DNA of 64,000 nucleotides from Eutrophocola sp965662685. GTDB lineage: Bacteria > Pseudomonadota > Gammaproteobacteria > Pseudomonadales > Pseudohongiellaceae. Position numbers and translations under genes: made by a program. The stretch is from contig CBFIIQ010000005.1 of NCBI GenBank assembly GCA_965662685.1, forward strand, positions 1 to 64,000. Direction: 5' to 3'. Below are positions 34,669 to 44,795 of this stretch, in pieces. A model generated the notes under the pieces. The model searched no databases. It had not been told where the DNA came from and was given only the letters and a program-made list of their open reading frames with translations. Positions within the stretch are counted from its first letter, which is position 1. Each line of letters starts with the position of its first letter.

Positions 34669-35811
34669 TCACCTGGCTTTTTGCCAGGTAACCCGCTGGC
34701 GACGCAGGATAAATCTCAAAAAACCAACAATAGTGGCCCAATTAAGCAGGCAAAAAGCGTAAGGGACGTTTACAAACGGGCCTTTTCTGTTTGAACTCTG
34801 GATCATGTATCCAGCCACAGCCGCGCTATAAAATAGCAACTGCAAGACAAGTATTACTCGATACAATATCGCGTCCAGCAGCAGGAAATTTGATGAAAGG
34901 GCCACGACAAGGCAAAAGGGGCTGAATAACCGGCACAATTTGTGTGAATATGTCTGGAACCACAACCTGTTGATAACAGGGTTAAGTAGCCAGGGTTCCA
35001 GGGTAAATAGCTGAAAGTTTCCGGCAATCGTTCTTACTTTACGGGTAAATTCCGCTTCAGCCCGTTTGAAGACCTTGTCATGGGCGCGCGCTTTACTTTC
35101 AAACAGTACCCGATAACCCTGACGAGCAATCCTCATTGGAATCAGCACATCATCGAGAATTGTTTCTTCCGGTATCAATTCATAGAGTCTGCGCCGAATG
35201 GCATAGATTGCCCCGGTAACGCCCACGGTTGAGTCGACACGCGATTCACAAGAGCGGATAAACTTCTCATAGCGCCAGTAGAAACCTACTCCTTCACCAA
35301 CTTCCGCATCGGCCTTTTCTTCCAGAATCAGTTCACCACTGACAACACCAGTTTCGGGATCCTCAAAGTTCATCAGCAACGCACGCAGTGCATCTGAGGT
35401 AATTCGCTGCCGGGTATCCAGAAAAACAATTATTTCACTTTCCAGTTGCGGAACCAGTTCATTGAGTACTGCGGGCTTGCCACGGTTTTCCCTATACTCA
35501 ACGACCCTTACACCCTGCTGCTGGTAACATAAGGCCCTGGCTACAGTCCGGTCACTGGAACCATCAGAGGCAATAACGATTTCCAGCAAATTGTCCGGAT
35601 AATCCAGGGCCAGCAGGTTTTTTATTCGAGTGTCGATGCGCTCTTCTTCATTATGAGCAACTACCACGATACTGACTGATGCCAGGTATGATTTGCGCAC
35701 CACATGCCGCTTTCCCCAATGCGCCCAGATCCATATAAGCAGGGGATAGCCAAAGTAGGTGTACACAAGCAGGCCAGAAGAGGCCCAAAACCATATCAGG
35801 GAAGTCAACAT
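34669..35811 (-). CDS. Membrane family 2 glycosyltransferase
   Basis: 380 aa: one N-terminal transmembrane helix, a GT2 domain (VSIVVVAHNEEERI, VIASDGSSD, VFLDTRQRI, GVTGAIYAIRR, ILDDVLIP) and two C-terminal transmembrane segments. The layout is that of processive synthase-like GT2 enzymes such as Alg8 or hyaluronan synthase, though shorter. It lies next to the GDP-mannose-dehydrogenase-like and beta-helix genes. Confidence 0.85.
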   Translation of the reverse strand: MLTSLIWFWASSGLLVYTYFGYPLLIWIWAHWGKRHVVRKSYLASVSIVVVAHNEEERIDTRIKNLLALDYPDNLLEIVIASDGSSDRTVARALCYQQQGVRVVEYRENRGKPAVLNELVPQLESEIIVFLDTRQRITSDALRALLMNFEDPETGVVSGELILEEKADAEVGEGVGFYWRYEKFIRSCESRVDSTVGVTGAIYAIRRRLYELIPEETILDDVLIPMRIARQGYRVLFESKARAHDKVFKRAEAEFTRKVRTIAGNFQLFTLEPWLLNPVINRLWFQTYSHKLCRLFSPFCLVVALSSNFLLLDAILYRVILVLQLLFYSAAVAGYMIQSSNRKGPFVNVPYAFCLLNWATIVGFLRFILRRQRVTWQKAR

Positions 35812-35852
35812 TGCTGGAGCCTGTTAGTCAGTCAGAGAAATATATACAGCGC

Positions 35853-37562
35853 TCATTGCCCGCTGGAATTAAGAGCATCATTGTGCAGACAAAAATCAGG
35901 CTGCTCAGTTACCGCCATCGCTGCACATAGTGTTACAGCATTAATTCCGGGTAAGGCATTTTGATCATCAAGTGGTGATTCACCAGTCGTTGCTGCATCC
36001 AATGAATTGTTTACTGACGGACGGGGCTGATCTGAGATGATTCTCGACAGTTTTTGTCTGCCCGGATAGGCCGCCAGCGGCGTCATCGAAATGACATTGT
36101 CCTTTACCAGCGCCTGCTTCAGGGTACGTGTCAAACTATACCTCGTACCTATTGCCCCCTCGTCCGGGCTCCGGGCCTGATCAAATAGAAACTGGTTTGC
36201 GTAAATCACTGCGCCCTTATGAGGCCTGCCCTCGCTGCTCACCATGTGACTGATATTAAAGGCAGTATTATGCTCAATCAGGATATTTTCTGTCCCGTCA
36301 AGTAACTGAAAAAGATGCCCTCTGCCCCATCTTCCGCCCATATCTTCAAACAGATTATTGCGAATAAGAATATTCTTCGTTATCTGGCTGTCATGAATAT
36401 CATCCTGCCCAAGTATGTTGATCCCTGCAGCCACATGCCTGATGATATTGTTGGTAAAGGTAATGTCCTGCACAACTGACCACGGAGCGGTGTTATCCTG
36501 ATTGCGTACTGTGAATAGAATGGCATAGCCATTCTGTGCATGGGGCCAGTTATATTCAAACAGATTGCCGTCAATCAGCACCCTCCTGGCATTTTTTAAT
36601 TCCAGCAGATTTTTCACAGCCCAGGGACGGCCTTCGTAACCCGCTTCATCTATTTTCCATGCCAGCGGTTTGCTGAAATGATTCCTGCGAATTTCGATAT
36701 CTGACGGCACCATATTTTTGATCCCGGGGTCACCGCCACCAAACATGATATTTTCACCAGCACCTTCGAGGTAATTGTTAACTATCTTGTAGGGACCTGG
36801 TCCGCTCCAGCCAGCTATTGCCTGGGAATCTACGCCGACAGCCTTGAAGTCGGAAAGCCAGGAATCCACCACGGCGGTATAAGCCGAATTCATTGCTATT
36901 CCGCGCCGCGTGCCGAGCTGGGGATCACCATGCAGATAACAGCGGTCAAAAATGAGATGGTGTGGAATTTGCGCCTCAGGCATGGAGGCATCAGACAGCA
37001 TCACCAGGTTGGTCAGGTAAGTTCCGGCAGGCCTTGGCATCTCGCGCTCTATCGCTTCATAGAAAAGCTGTTGCAGACCCCGCCATAGACCTTCATCAAC
37101 ATAAGGACTTACTTCTATTCCGATAAAGCGATAGTGATGAGCGCCTGGTGCTGTTGCTATAACAAAGCCTTGCCTGGAAACCAGTTTGGCCATTGCCGGA
37201 GCATATTCTGGCGAAACTCTTGTACCCGGTGCAGGTAAGGCGTTACTGGCATCACCTGAGCGTATTATTATCCACTGTGAACCAGCTTTGAACGGCAGTA
37301 TAAATGGGCCCATATATGTTGCACCCGGGGCTAGCTCAATAACATCTCCAGGCTCGGCATCAAGTAATGCCTGCTGAAAATTTCCTCCTGCCCTGACCCG
37401 GATAGTCTTTCCTGCCTGCAAACCAATGCTGGTGTCCACTTCTTCAAGGGGAAGGTTCACCGACTGCCCCCACCAGGCACCAGCATCTTGCATAGCGCCT
37501 GGCAGTAGCAGTATCAAAAGCGCAACAACAAGCGCCTTGCCCGCATGAACTCCCTGTACCAT
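35853..37562 (-). CDS. Secreted right-handed parallel beta-helix protein
   Basis: 569 aa with a signal peptide (LVVALLILLLPGAMQDAGA). The body carries beta-helix-type repeats (VDSWLSDFKAVGVDSQAI, PYKIVNNYLEGAGENIMFGG, VQDITFTNNIIRHVAAGINI, NILIEHNTAFNISHM). This fold is used by polysaccharide lyases, epimerases such as AlgG and acyl-modifying proteins. Starts next to the algD-like stop. The exact activity cannot be called. Confidence 0.8.
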   Translation of the reverse strand: MVQGVHAGKALVVALLILLLPGAMQDAGAWWGQSVNLPLEEVDTSIGLQAGKTIRVRAGGNFQQALLDAEPGDVIELAPGATYMGPFILPFKAGSQWIIIRSGDASNALPAPGTRVSPEYAPAMAKLVSRQGFVIATAPGAHHYRFIGIEVSPYVDEGLWRGLQQLFYEAIEREMPRPAGTYLTNLVMLSDASMPEAQIPHHLIFDRCYLHGDPQLGTRRGIAMNSAYTAVVDSWLSDFKAVGVDSQAIAGWSGPGPYKIVNNYLEGAGENIMFGGGDPGIKNMVPSDIEIRRNHFSKPLAWKIDEAGYEGRPWAVKNLLELKNARRVLIDGNLFEYNWPHAQNGYAILFTVRNQDNTAPWSVVQDITFTNNIIRHVAAGINILGQDDIHDSQITKNILIRNNLFEDMGGRWGRGHLFQLLDGTENILIEHNTAFNISHMVSSEGRPHKGAVIYANQFLFDQARSPDEGAIGTRYSLTRTLKQALVKDNVISMTPLAAYPGRQKLSRIISDQPRPSVNNSLDAATTGESPLDDQNALPGINAVTLCAAMAVTEQPDFCLHNDALNSSGQ

Positions 37563-38870
37563 CTAGGCAGCCTCCTGACTAAGAATCTGATCGGAAACAG
37601 TTCCTCGGGTCAGGTCAACAAGCATGCAATCTGTGCCGACCTGGGCCAGGATTTCTTCTACTTCCTTTGTATCATTGCTAATGACCAGCAACTCTGAATG
37701 AGCAAGAATTTGCTGATGATCGTCACACATCAGCGAGGCAATATGCGGGATTTCCTCGACAATATAGCGTCTGTTAGCACCGGTAAGTTTTGCAATAGAG
37801 ACATTCCTGTCCAGTATGCGCACATCAAACCCTTTACCGATAAAAGTTTCCACGAGCCGTACCATCGGGCTTTCCCTTAGATCATCAGTATCAGGCTTGA
37901 ATGACAAACCCAGAATCCCGATGCGCTTTTTCCCTGATGCCAACACTTTAGTAATGGCCTGTTCAATTTGCGCCTCATTGGAAGGCAAGATAGATTCGAA
38001 TAACGGCAGCGCAACATCGGCATGATGTGTTGCATAAAGCAGGGCCCTGAGATCTTTCGGCAAACAGGAACCGCCGAATGCAAAACCAGGGCGCAGGTAA
38101 GCATCTGAAATATTAAGTTTTGTATCCATGCAGAAAATACGCATGACTTCCTGCGCATCAATTCCAAAGGATTGGCAGATATCCCCCGCTTCATTCGCGA
38201 AACATACCTTGAGCGCATGGTAGGAGTTGCACAAATATTTTACTGCTTCAGCAGTTTTCAAGCTGGTATGGATATAAGGAGCATCCACATTTTTGTAAAT
38301 CTCCCTCAGCACGTTTTCCGTGTCACCATCTTCACTACCGACCAGGGTAAAGGGAGGATTGGCGAAATCCTTCAGGGCAGATCCTTCCCGGATAAACTCC
38401 GGATTCATTGCCACTTTCAGGAAGGGCCGGAAAATTTCACCTGCTGTGGCCAGTAAGGAAGATGTCACGATGCGCTGTGTAGTACCCGGCAAAACAGTGC
38501 TTCGTACCACGACTGTATAGGGTTTTGTGCTTCCCTTGAGTACCTGGCCAATTTCACGGCTTACGTTCTGCAGTGCATTAAGGCGAAGTTTTCCGTTTTC
38601 ATCGCCGGGAGTTCCCACGCAGATAAAGGCCAGGTCAGAATTAATCACGGCTTCTTCGCATGAAGTGGTAGCGCGCAACTTGCCCTCACTGACCACTTTT
38701 GCCAACAACTCATCGAGACCGGGCTCCACAATCGGTGATTTCCCATTATTTATCATGTCGACTTTTTCCTCGTTGAGATCAATGCCAATCACCTCAAAAC
38801 CAGCCTCCGCCAAACAGGCGGCACTTACACAACCCACATAACCAAGACCAAAAACGCTGATTCGTTTCAT
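37563..38870 (-). CDS. GDP-mannose/UDP-glucose 6-dehydrogenase, closest by eye to AlgD
   Basis: About 435 aa from ATG 38870 (GGAG 7 nt upstream; the ATG three bases earlier is also possible). Rossmann motif FGLGYVGCVSAACL, GKSPIVEPGLDELL, catalytic Cys in FAFGGSCLPKDLRAL, and DDLRESPMVRL match AlgD/WbpO-type nucleotide-sugar dehydrogenases, with many positions shared with AlgD. It oxidises C6 of a nucleotide sugar to a uronate, so the polymer should contain uronic acid, mannuronate if AlgD-like. Confidence 0.9.
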   Translation of the reverse strand: MKRISVFGLGYVGCVSAACLAEAGFEVIGIDLNEEKVDMINNGKSPIVEPGLDELLAKVVSEGKLRATTSCEEAVINSDLAFICVGTPGDENGKLRLNALQNVSREIGQVLKGSTKPYTVVVRSTVLPGTTQRIVTSSLLATAGEIFRPFLKVAMNPEFIREGSALKDFANPPFTLVGSEDGDTENVLREIYKNVDAPYIHTSLKTAEAVKYLCNSYHALKVCFANEAGDICQSFGIDAQEVMRIFCMDTKLNISDAYLRPGFAFGGSCLPKDLRALLYATHHADVALPLFESILPSNEAQIEQAITKVLASGKKRIGILGLSFKPDTDDLRESPMVRLVETFIGKGFDVRILDRNVSIAKLTGANRRYIVEEIPHIASLMCDDHQQILAHSELLVISNDTKEVEEILAQVGTDCMLVDLTRGTVSDQILSQEAA

Positions 38871-38938
38871 CATGCAACTCCTTAAATAATTAATTGAAAA
38901 AGTAAATGGTGTATCTTTCGCCAAAGGATGAATTTCCT

Positions 38939-39736
38939 TTAACTGGCGCTTCGATGTATCAGGTTACTCAGGACTTCGTAGCGCGAACCAAGAGAATTTT
39001 TAAGTATTTTTTTTCCATTCCATGTGGCCCATTCCCTGAACAGGGTTGACGCTTTACCACTAACCACGTTTCCTGAAAAATCAACGGGGGAATCCTGCCT
39101 TAGCGTGTAGCGCCCGAGTACCGGACTTCCACCAACCCTGCGAATTCTGCTTTCCGGTTCTGAGGTAAACAGGATTTCAAGTCCTGCCTCCTGTGCAGCA
39201 CGAGCCACTCTGGGCGAGTAGTAGCCACCTGGAACTGATCCGACAGTTACACTTTCGCCGGTAATATCTTCAAGCACTTGCTTGCTTTTCTGCCATTCAT
39301 TTACCATTGTTTCCCATGAACAATGGTTGAACCATTGCGGATGCGTCACCGTGTGGGTACCGACAAGATGCCCCCTGTAGTGAAGATCCTGTATATGATG
39401 TTTGTCCAGAAAACCCCGACGGCCGATCCAGTCCGTGGTAATCAGGCAGTGTCCACGCCAGCCATTGTCTTCAAGATGGTCTGCAAGTACCGAGTGATAG
39501 GAGATACCTCCATCATCGACACTTATAGTGAACGGAGTCGTACTAGCGCGGGCTTTAACAGGTAATTCAGTCACCAGTACGGGAGCATCCGTGCGTGCAA
39601 TTTTTATCGCGAGCAATTGCGCCAGCAGATTTTCTTCAGACAATTTATAGCGGTCTGCAGAAGCACCAGGGAATCCACTTTCATTGGGTGATTTTTTGTA
39701 GATGTCATGAAATAACAGGTTGATCAGGGATGTCAT
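38939..39736 (-). CDS. Polysaccharide deacetylase family protein
   Basis: About 265 aa from ATG 39736, overlapping the formyltransferase stop as ATGA; the longer ORF to 39817 is rejected. NodB-fold motifs: TISVDDGG (Asp pair) and THTVTHPQW (His-x3-His metal site), then GSVPGGYYSPRV. Removes N- or O-acetyl groups. Located beside a formyltransferase, which hints at an acetyl-to-formyl exchange. Confidence 0.85.
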   Translation of the reverse strand: MTSLINLLFHDIYKKSPNESGFPGASADRYKLSEENLLAQLLAIKIARTDAPVLVTELPVKARASTTPFTISVDDGGISYHSVLADHLEDNGWRGHCLITTDWIGRRGFLDKHHIQDLHYRGHLVGTHTVTHPQWFNHCSWETMVNEWQKSKQVLEDITGESVTVGSVPGGYYSPRVARAAQEAGLEILFTSEPESRIRRVGGSPVLGRYTLRQDSPVDFSGNVVSGKASTLFREWATWNGKKILKNSLGSRYEVLSNLIHRSAS

Positions 39737-40542
39737 GCCAGTACTCCGCGGGCAGAAAGTTTCCAGTACAGATACGCTGTCAGCCATGGCTGGCCCCATG
39801 CCCGGGAAAAATGGCAAGGTCTTTGCAAAGGTTTGGCGGTTGCGTTGTATATGTCATAAAGCACACTGGTAATGCGCTGCAGATTTTCCAGAACCACCCG
39901 ATACTGGATAACAATATGTGACTCATGGGTTTCATCGAATGAGTAGGATGAATGCAGGTATACAGTTCCCGTATCTATTCCCGCATCTACTTTTAACAGG
40001 GTCATCCCCACATGCTTAAGGTCACGCTTTACCAGTGCCCAAAAACAGCCATGTGCATTACGATATTCGGGACAGATACCCGGATGCATCACAAAGGTTC
40101 CCGTCCTGGCTATATCAAAAATTGCCGGTTTTAGAATAAATTTACACCTGGCAATCGTCAGGTCCGGTTGAAGACGCTCCAGGAAGCACCTGACCCGGTC
40201 ATCATTCGGATTAAAAACAGTGATCGTTTCTATCGCGTCAGTATTTGCTGGATATTTTTTCAGGAGGGATTTCAGTGTCTTTTCTGCCCATGCCTGATCT
40301 GACCGCGAATAGCGAAGGCGATAAAAAAGGCGAAACAGCAGCACATCAATTAGTCTTAGTAATCCCACCCGTCTGTACTCACGACGGATTTTTTTAAAAG
40401 TGGAACCAGGTTTATCACGCAGCAATACAATGCCACTCAGGCAAAAGCTGCAGGCCAACCAGGCCGCAAGACCCTTGCAGTCTATGCCATCATTTTCATG
40501 ACAAATCAGTACAACCCGGGGGCGGGAGCCTGGCGTTTTCAT
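39733..40542 (-). CDS. Formyltransferase family protein (possible sugar N-formyltransferase)
   Basis: About 269 aa from ATG 40542 (overlaps the GT4 stop, ATGA). The core VMHPGICPEYRNAHGCFWAL and DAGIDTGTVY match the formyltransferase fold; the His and Asp of the catalytic triad are present but the Asn two residues before the His is Val. It probably transfers a formyl group from a folate to an amino sugar. The missing Asn may weaken or change activity. Confidence 0.78.
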   Translation of the reverse strand: MKTPGSRPRVVLICHENDGIDCKGLAAWLACSFCLSGIVLLRDKPGSTFKKIRREYRRVGLLRLIDVLLFRLFYRLRYSRSDQAWAEKTLKSLLKKYPANTDAIETITVFNPNDDRVRCFLERLQPDLTIARCKFILKPAIFDIARTGTFVMHPGICPEYRNAHGCFWALVKRDLKHVGMTLLKVDAGIDTGTVYLHSSYSFDETHESHIVIQYRVVLENLQRITSVLYDIYNATAKPLQRPCHFSRAWGQPWLTAYLYWKLSARGVLA

Positions 40543-41879
40543 AAAACCAGTGCGTCCCTGCATCGGGCTTCAAACTCATCTGCCACGGTAGACCAGGAAT
40601 ATTTTTCCTCCATCAGTTGCTGCCCGGCACTACCGAGCATCTCGAGACGCTTCCTGTCCCTGAGCAGCATAATGACTGTTTCTGCAAAAGAGTCGGCATC
40701 ATCAGCCCTGACAATATGCTTACCTTCTTCGAGGGGTAAACCCTCAGCGCCAATAGTGGTAGAAACTACTGCCTTACCCATTGCCAGCGCTTCAAATATT
40801 TTCAGTCTCGTACCACCACCTATGCGTAGCGGGACAATATAAAGTGCTGCCTGGTCTACATAAGGCCGAATGTCATCCACAGTCCCTGTTACCTGCACAT
40901 CGGCTTTACTGGCTGCGTCATACAATTTACGGCTGGGATTGCGCCCGACGATGGTTAATGTGACTTGAGCAATACTTTTACGAATAACAGGCAGGATGGC
41001 ATCAATGAAATACAACATAGCGTCTTCATTTGGATGCCAGTCCATTGAACCGGTAAAAACCAGCTCGAACGGTTTACTTTTTAATAACTCGGCAGCAGAC
41101 CTGAAATAATCAATATCTACCCCGGTAGGGATGGCGCTGACGGCACAATCAGGAGCGGCCGCACTTAACTGATTACAATCCTCCTGAGAAACCGCGATAG
41201 TCATTCCTGCCTGTTTACACACACCGGTTTCAAAATTGCGCATCTTGCGCCACTCAAGCTCCAGCAACATTTTTTTAAACGGGTTTGATTCGTTTCTACA
41301 GAGTCTTTTCCAGATCATGTACTCAACATTATGGGCAAAAAATATTGTCGGCACAGAACCTTCTAACGGAACATTGGGCACTGCGAATAAAAAATCAGCT
41401 ATACAAATATTGTATTTTTCATCTTTCAATAGTTTTTGTACGGCATTCCGCAAAGCGCTTATTCGATTTTTATAAAGATCAACCGGTAGCGGAGAAAACC
41501 ATGATTTAAATAATGAAAGCAAAAAACGCATGCTGTCGCGCTTGGGTGATGCATAAGGCAAAGAAACAACCCGCTGACATAAAGGTAACTGCTGCTTCAG
41601 GGCATCGGGATCCTCACTCGGTGAATGCGTTGTCAAAACTGTGACATTATGTTTCTTTGACAACTGCGAGAGGATATGAAAACTGCGTAAACGCCCTCCG
41701 GTATTGGCGGGCCACAAGCCACCTACTTTCACCCAGAGTATATTCAGGCGCTGATTCCCCGCCGTATTGTCTCCACGTGTCGCAACCCGGTCCTTTTCTT
41801 GAGCCCGCGAGAGCCTTCGGTCATCAAGGCGATAGACGTTACCGGGTAATTTTTTATTTTTACTGACGGTTATATTCAT
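40539..41879 (-). CDS. Family 4 glycosyltransferase
   Basis: 446 aa with about 45 extra N-terminal residues before the first Rossmann strand (LNILWVKVGGLWPANTGGRLR). Two GT-B halves are visible, with VFTGSMDWHPNEDAML and the donor-site motif RIGGGTRLKIFEALAMGKAVV. Similar proteins occur in EPS loci of exosortase type. It lies 12 bp after the amidotransferase and is coupled to the formyltransferase. Confidence 0.87.
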   Translation of the reverse strand: MNITVSKNKKLPGNVYRLDDRRLSRAQEKDRVATRGDNTAGNQRLNILWVKVGGLWPANTGGRLRSFHILSQLSKKHNVTVLTTHSPSEDPDALKQQLPLCQRVVSLPYASPKRDSMRFLLSLFKSWFSPLPVDLYKNRISALRNAVQKLLKDEKYNICIADFLFAVPNVPLEGSVPTIFFAHNVEYMIWKRLCRNESNPFKKMLLELEWRKMRNFETGVCKQAGMTIAVSQEDCNQLSAAAPDCAVSAIPTGVDIDYFRSAAELLKSKPFELVFTGSMDWHPNEDAMLYFIDAILPVIRKSIAQVTLTIVGRNPSRKLYDAASKADVQVTGTVDDIRPYVDQAALYIVPLRIGGGTRLKIFEALAMGKAVVSTTIGAEGLPLEEGKHIVRADDADSFAETVIMLLRDRKRLEMLGSAGQQLMEEKYSWSTVADEFEARCRDALVL

Positions 41880-41891
41880 TGTTTTTTTCTT

Positions 41892-43865
41892 TCAGGAGAG
41901 GGATGGAGTAGCAATCTGATAGGAATCAGTATCAACCTCATCCACTGTTTTTATTTTTCCGGCATAGATCTCGGATGGATGTTCGCCATCTATAAAAATA
42001 CGCTGCCACATTTCGAAGTTAATAAGTAACCAGAGGCGATCGCCATGATCGAACTTGCCCTGGCGATGTTCCTGCGCCATGGCTTTGACAGATTCAATGT
42101 TGAAATATCCGCGGGACAAGGTACGCCTGCCTAGAACAAATTCTTCCACTACTGACCAGAAACGATCTCGTAGCCAGGTACTCACGGGAACCGGAAAGCC
42201 CATTTTTTTTCTGTTAAGTATTTCCTTCGGAATCAGATCACTGACAGCTTCACGCAGCAGGGCCTTGGTTTGCCAAAATCTTAATTTGTGACTTCCCGGG
42301 ATAGCGGCTACCAGCTCAACCAGTTTATGGTCAAGAAAAGGCACCCGGCTCTCAATCGAAGCAGACATACTCATCTGATCCTGTTTCATCAACAGCTCAA
42401 CCAGATAAGTCTGCATGTCGGCATGACTCATGCATTGCAGGATATCTTCACCTGCACCCTCGAAGTATTTCATATATTGTGCAAAAGGATCACTCCGCGC
42501 TGACAACTCCTGATTGCATATAAGCCTGCGGCGCTGCTCCTGCCGGAACAGGGAAAAATTTTCAAAAAACAGTTGCCCAGGGTCATTACCAAGAACCAGA
42601 AAAGAACGCTCGGCATAATGACGCAGCTTTGCCGGCAGCCTGTGGGCCAGTTCAGCACCAATGTCCCGCACATGTTGTGGCAATAATCGTGAGTAAAGAT
42701 TACCCAGGCGCTTGTTCCACAAGGTAGCGCGATAACGGTAGTCATAGCCAAGAAACAATTCATCTGCGCCCTCACCGGTAAGGACAACCTTGACGTGATC
42801 TTTTGCCAGGCAGGAAATCATATGCAGCGGCACGCTGGAAGAAAAAGCAATCGGCTCATCTTCATGCCAAACAAGATGAGGCAGGACAGCAAAAAACTGC
42901 TCGGGCGTCACTACAATCTCTCGATGCTCGGCCTTGATTGACCGGGCTGCAAGACGGGCATAGCCCAGCTCATTAGCTGACCCTTCATTGAATCCTACAG
43001 AAAATGTTTGTACTGGTGCATCCATCATGCCAGCCATAATTGCACCCAGAACAGTTGAATCAATACCACCGGAGAGAAACAGCCCTACTGGCACATCGCT
43101 GACAAGATGACTTCGAACTGCATCTTCAATCCCATCCCTTACCTTGTGAATGTAATCCCGGTGACTAAGTCCCTTGCCCTTCTGCGTGGCAGGAAGTTGC
43201 CAGTATTGTTTTATGCTGATTCCATTTTCCGCGCTCCAGGAAAGCGTATGAGCTGGCAGCAATTTACAAACACCCTTATGAAAGGTTTCTTCCCCCGCCG
43301 TGTAACGGCTTGCCAGGAACTCCGGCAGGATGGCATTGTTGAATTCGCTGCCATTATCATGTGCAGCCAGAATGGCTTTTATTTCAGAGCCAAACAGAAT
43401 TTCGGTATCATTAATATGATAATAAAGTGGTTTTATACCAAGGCGGTCACGGGCCATAAACAGTCTTTGATGTCGTCTGTCCCAGATACAGAAGGCAAAC
43501 ATCCCGCGCAGGTAATTGACACAATCCTCTCCATAGAGATCATAGGCCTGCAGGATAACTTCAGTGTCTGAATCCGTCTGAAACTGGCATCCTTTTGACT
43601 GAAGCTCTTTGCGTAGCTCCCTGAAGTTGTATAACTCTCCGTTGTAGGTAATCCAGAAAACTTTTTCCCTGCTTGCCATGGGCTGATGGCCGCCAGCCAG
43701 ATCAATAATCGATAAACGTCTGTGGGCCAGACCAACTGGTCCGGCCAACATTATGCCGGCATCATCCGGGCCACGGTGAAGAAGCGTATCGCGCATGGCA
43801 CGAAGGCGCTTTTCCTCAACATTGCTGGAGGGATCAAACTTCAGTATTCCGGCTATTCCACACAT
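41892..43865 (-). CDS. Asparagine-synthase-type glutamine amidotransferase
   Basis: About 657 aa from ATG 43865 (MCGIAG; Cys2 is the N-terminal nucleophile, which excludes the longer reading). Residues 1-220 are the class II glutaminase, then the synthase domain with the PP-loop SGGIDS and EDEPIAFSS. In polysaccharide loci such enzymes amidate uronic acids or other sugar acids rather than make asparagine. Paralogue of the fused enzyme at 59523. Confidence 0.9.
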   Translation of the reverse strand: MCGIAGILKFDPSSNVEEKRLRAMRDTLLHRGPDDAGIMLAGPVGLAHRRLSIIDLAGGHQPMASREKVFWITYNGELYNFRELRKELQSKGCQFQTDSDTEVILQAYDLYGEDCVNYLRGMFAFCIWDRRHQRLFMARDRLGIKPLYYHINDTEILFGSEIKAILAAHDNGSEFNNAILPEFLASRYTAGEETFHKGVCKLLPAHTLSWSAENGISIKQYWQLPATQKGKGLSHRDYIHKVRDGIEDAVRSHLVSDVPVGLFLSGGIDSTVLGAIMAGMMDAPVQTFSVGFNEGSANELGYARLAARSIKAEHREIVVTPEQFFAVLPHLVWHEDEPIAFSSSVPLHMISCLAKDHVKVVLTGEGADELFLGYDYRYRATLWNKRLGNLYSRLLPQHVRDIGAELAHRLPAKLRHYAERSFLVLGNDPGQLFFENFSLFRQEQRRRLICNQELSARSDPFAQYMKYFEGAGEDILQCMSHADMQTYLVELLMKQDQMSMSASIESRVPFLDHKLVELVAAIPGSHKLRFWQTKALLREAVSDLIPKEILNRKKMGFPVPVSTWLRDRFWSVVEEFVLGRRTLSRGYFNIESVKAMAQEHRQGKFDHGDRLWLLINFEMWQRIFIDGEHPSEIYAGKIKTVDEVDTDSYQIATPSLS

Positions 43866-44015
43866 AGTTTTATTTTCAGGTCCAAGAGGGGCTTTGGGCA
43901 TTCAGCGTGTTCACGACAAATACCCGGTCAGGTTGGAGAGCAAGAGATGAAAAACTCATCCCTCCCAATTTGAACCTGGAGGATTGTTAAATGTTTTACA
44001 GGTTTATTCCGAACG

Positions 44016-44795
44016 TCATTCCTTGACGCTCAGCACACAATGCACCACTGAGGTCATAAACTCCCTGGTTATCGGATTACTTAACCAGCGCAACTTCCTT
44101 ATGGGTATTGCCTGGAACTCCAGTATCCGAAAATCATTCTGGCGCACCAGTTTCCTGAAGCGCCTGACAGTCATCTGGTTAAGACCTCCTTCCACTTCAT
44201 GAAAGCGTGTGGCGCCGTCGGATTTAAAGTCCGATCGCCAACGAATCAATGCCTTCTCGGTAAAAATCAGATGTGCCCATGGGAATACTGAAAACAGATG
44301 TCCACCATAGGGATGGAACCAGGGCGGACCAAAACTGATATATATTTTTCCACCAGGTTTAAGCTGGCTCTTCATCAAGGCCAATACCTGGTTTGGATCA
44401 TCGTAATGTTCAAAACCGTCGATAGAGAAAATGACATCAACCTTTTGTGCAGTACGGGTAGTAAATTCACAGAAGCCGGAGACTCCGGCTGCGGCCGCTT
44501 TCTGATTTGCCAGGTCGAGTACTTTTTGCCTGCTATCAATGCCCACAACCCTGCGGGCGCCATGCTGGGCCATTTCTATGGCCTGTGTACCATTACCACA
44601 ACCAAAATCCATGACCTGCCTGCCCTTGATCTCACGCCAGATATTTTTACCAAACATCAGCTGCAGTTTACTCTTGCCACTGTACCCGCGACTGTCGCAG
44701 TAGGATCCCGCCTCATCGCCGTTGCGATTGATGTGCTGCAGGAGGTTGTAAGCAAAATTTCCACCAATAATTCCTGACCATCCCATATCAAACAC
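44016..44795 (-). CDS. Class I SAM-dependent methyltransferase
   Basis: 259 aa with motif I VMDFGCGNGTQAIEM, the GIDSRQKVLD acidic strand end and IFSIDGFEHYDDPNQVL. Starts 8 bp inside the heparinase-type gene, so it is coupled to it. The acceptor (probably a sugar or glycolipid) is unknown. Confidence 0.87.
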   Translation of the reverse strand: MFDMGWSGIIGGNFAYNLLQHINRNGDEAGSYCDSRGYSGKSKLQLMFGKNIWREIKGRQVMDFGCGNGTQAIEMAQHGARRVVGIDSRQKVLDLANQKAAAAGVSGFCEFTTRTAQKVDVIFSIDGFEHYDDPNQVLALMKSQLKPGGKIYISFGPPWFHPYGGHLFSVFPWAHLIFTEKALIRWRSDFKSDGATRFHEVEGGLNQMTVRRFRKLVRQNDFRILEFQAIPIRKLRWLSNPITREFMTSVVHCVLSVKE

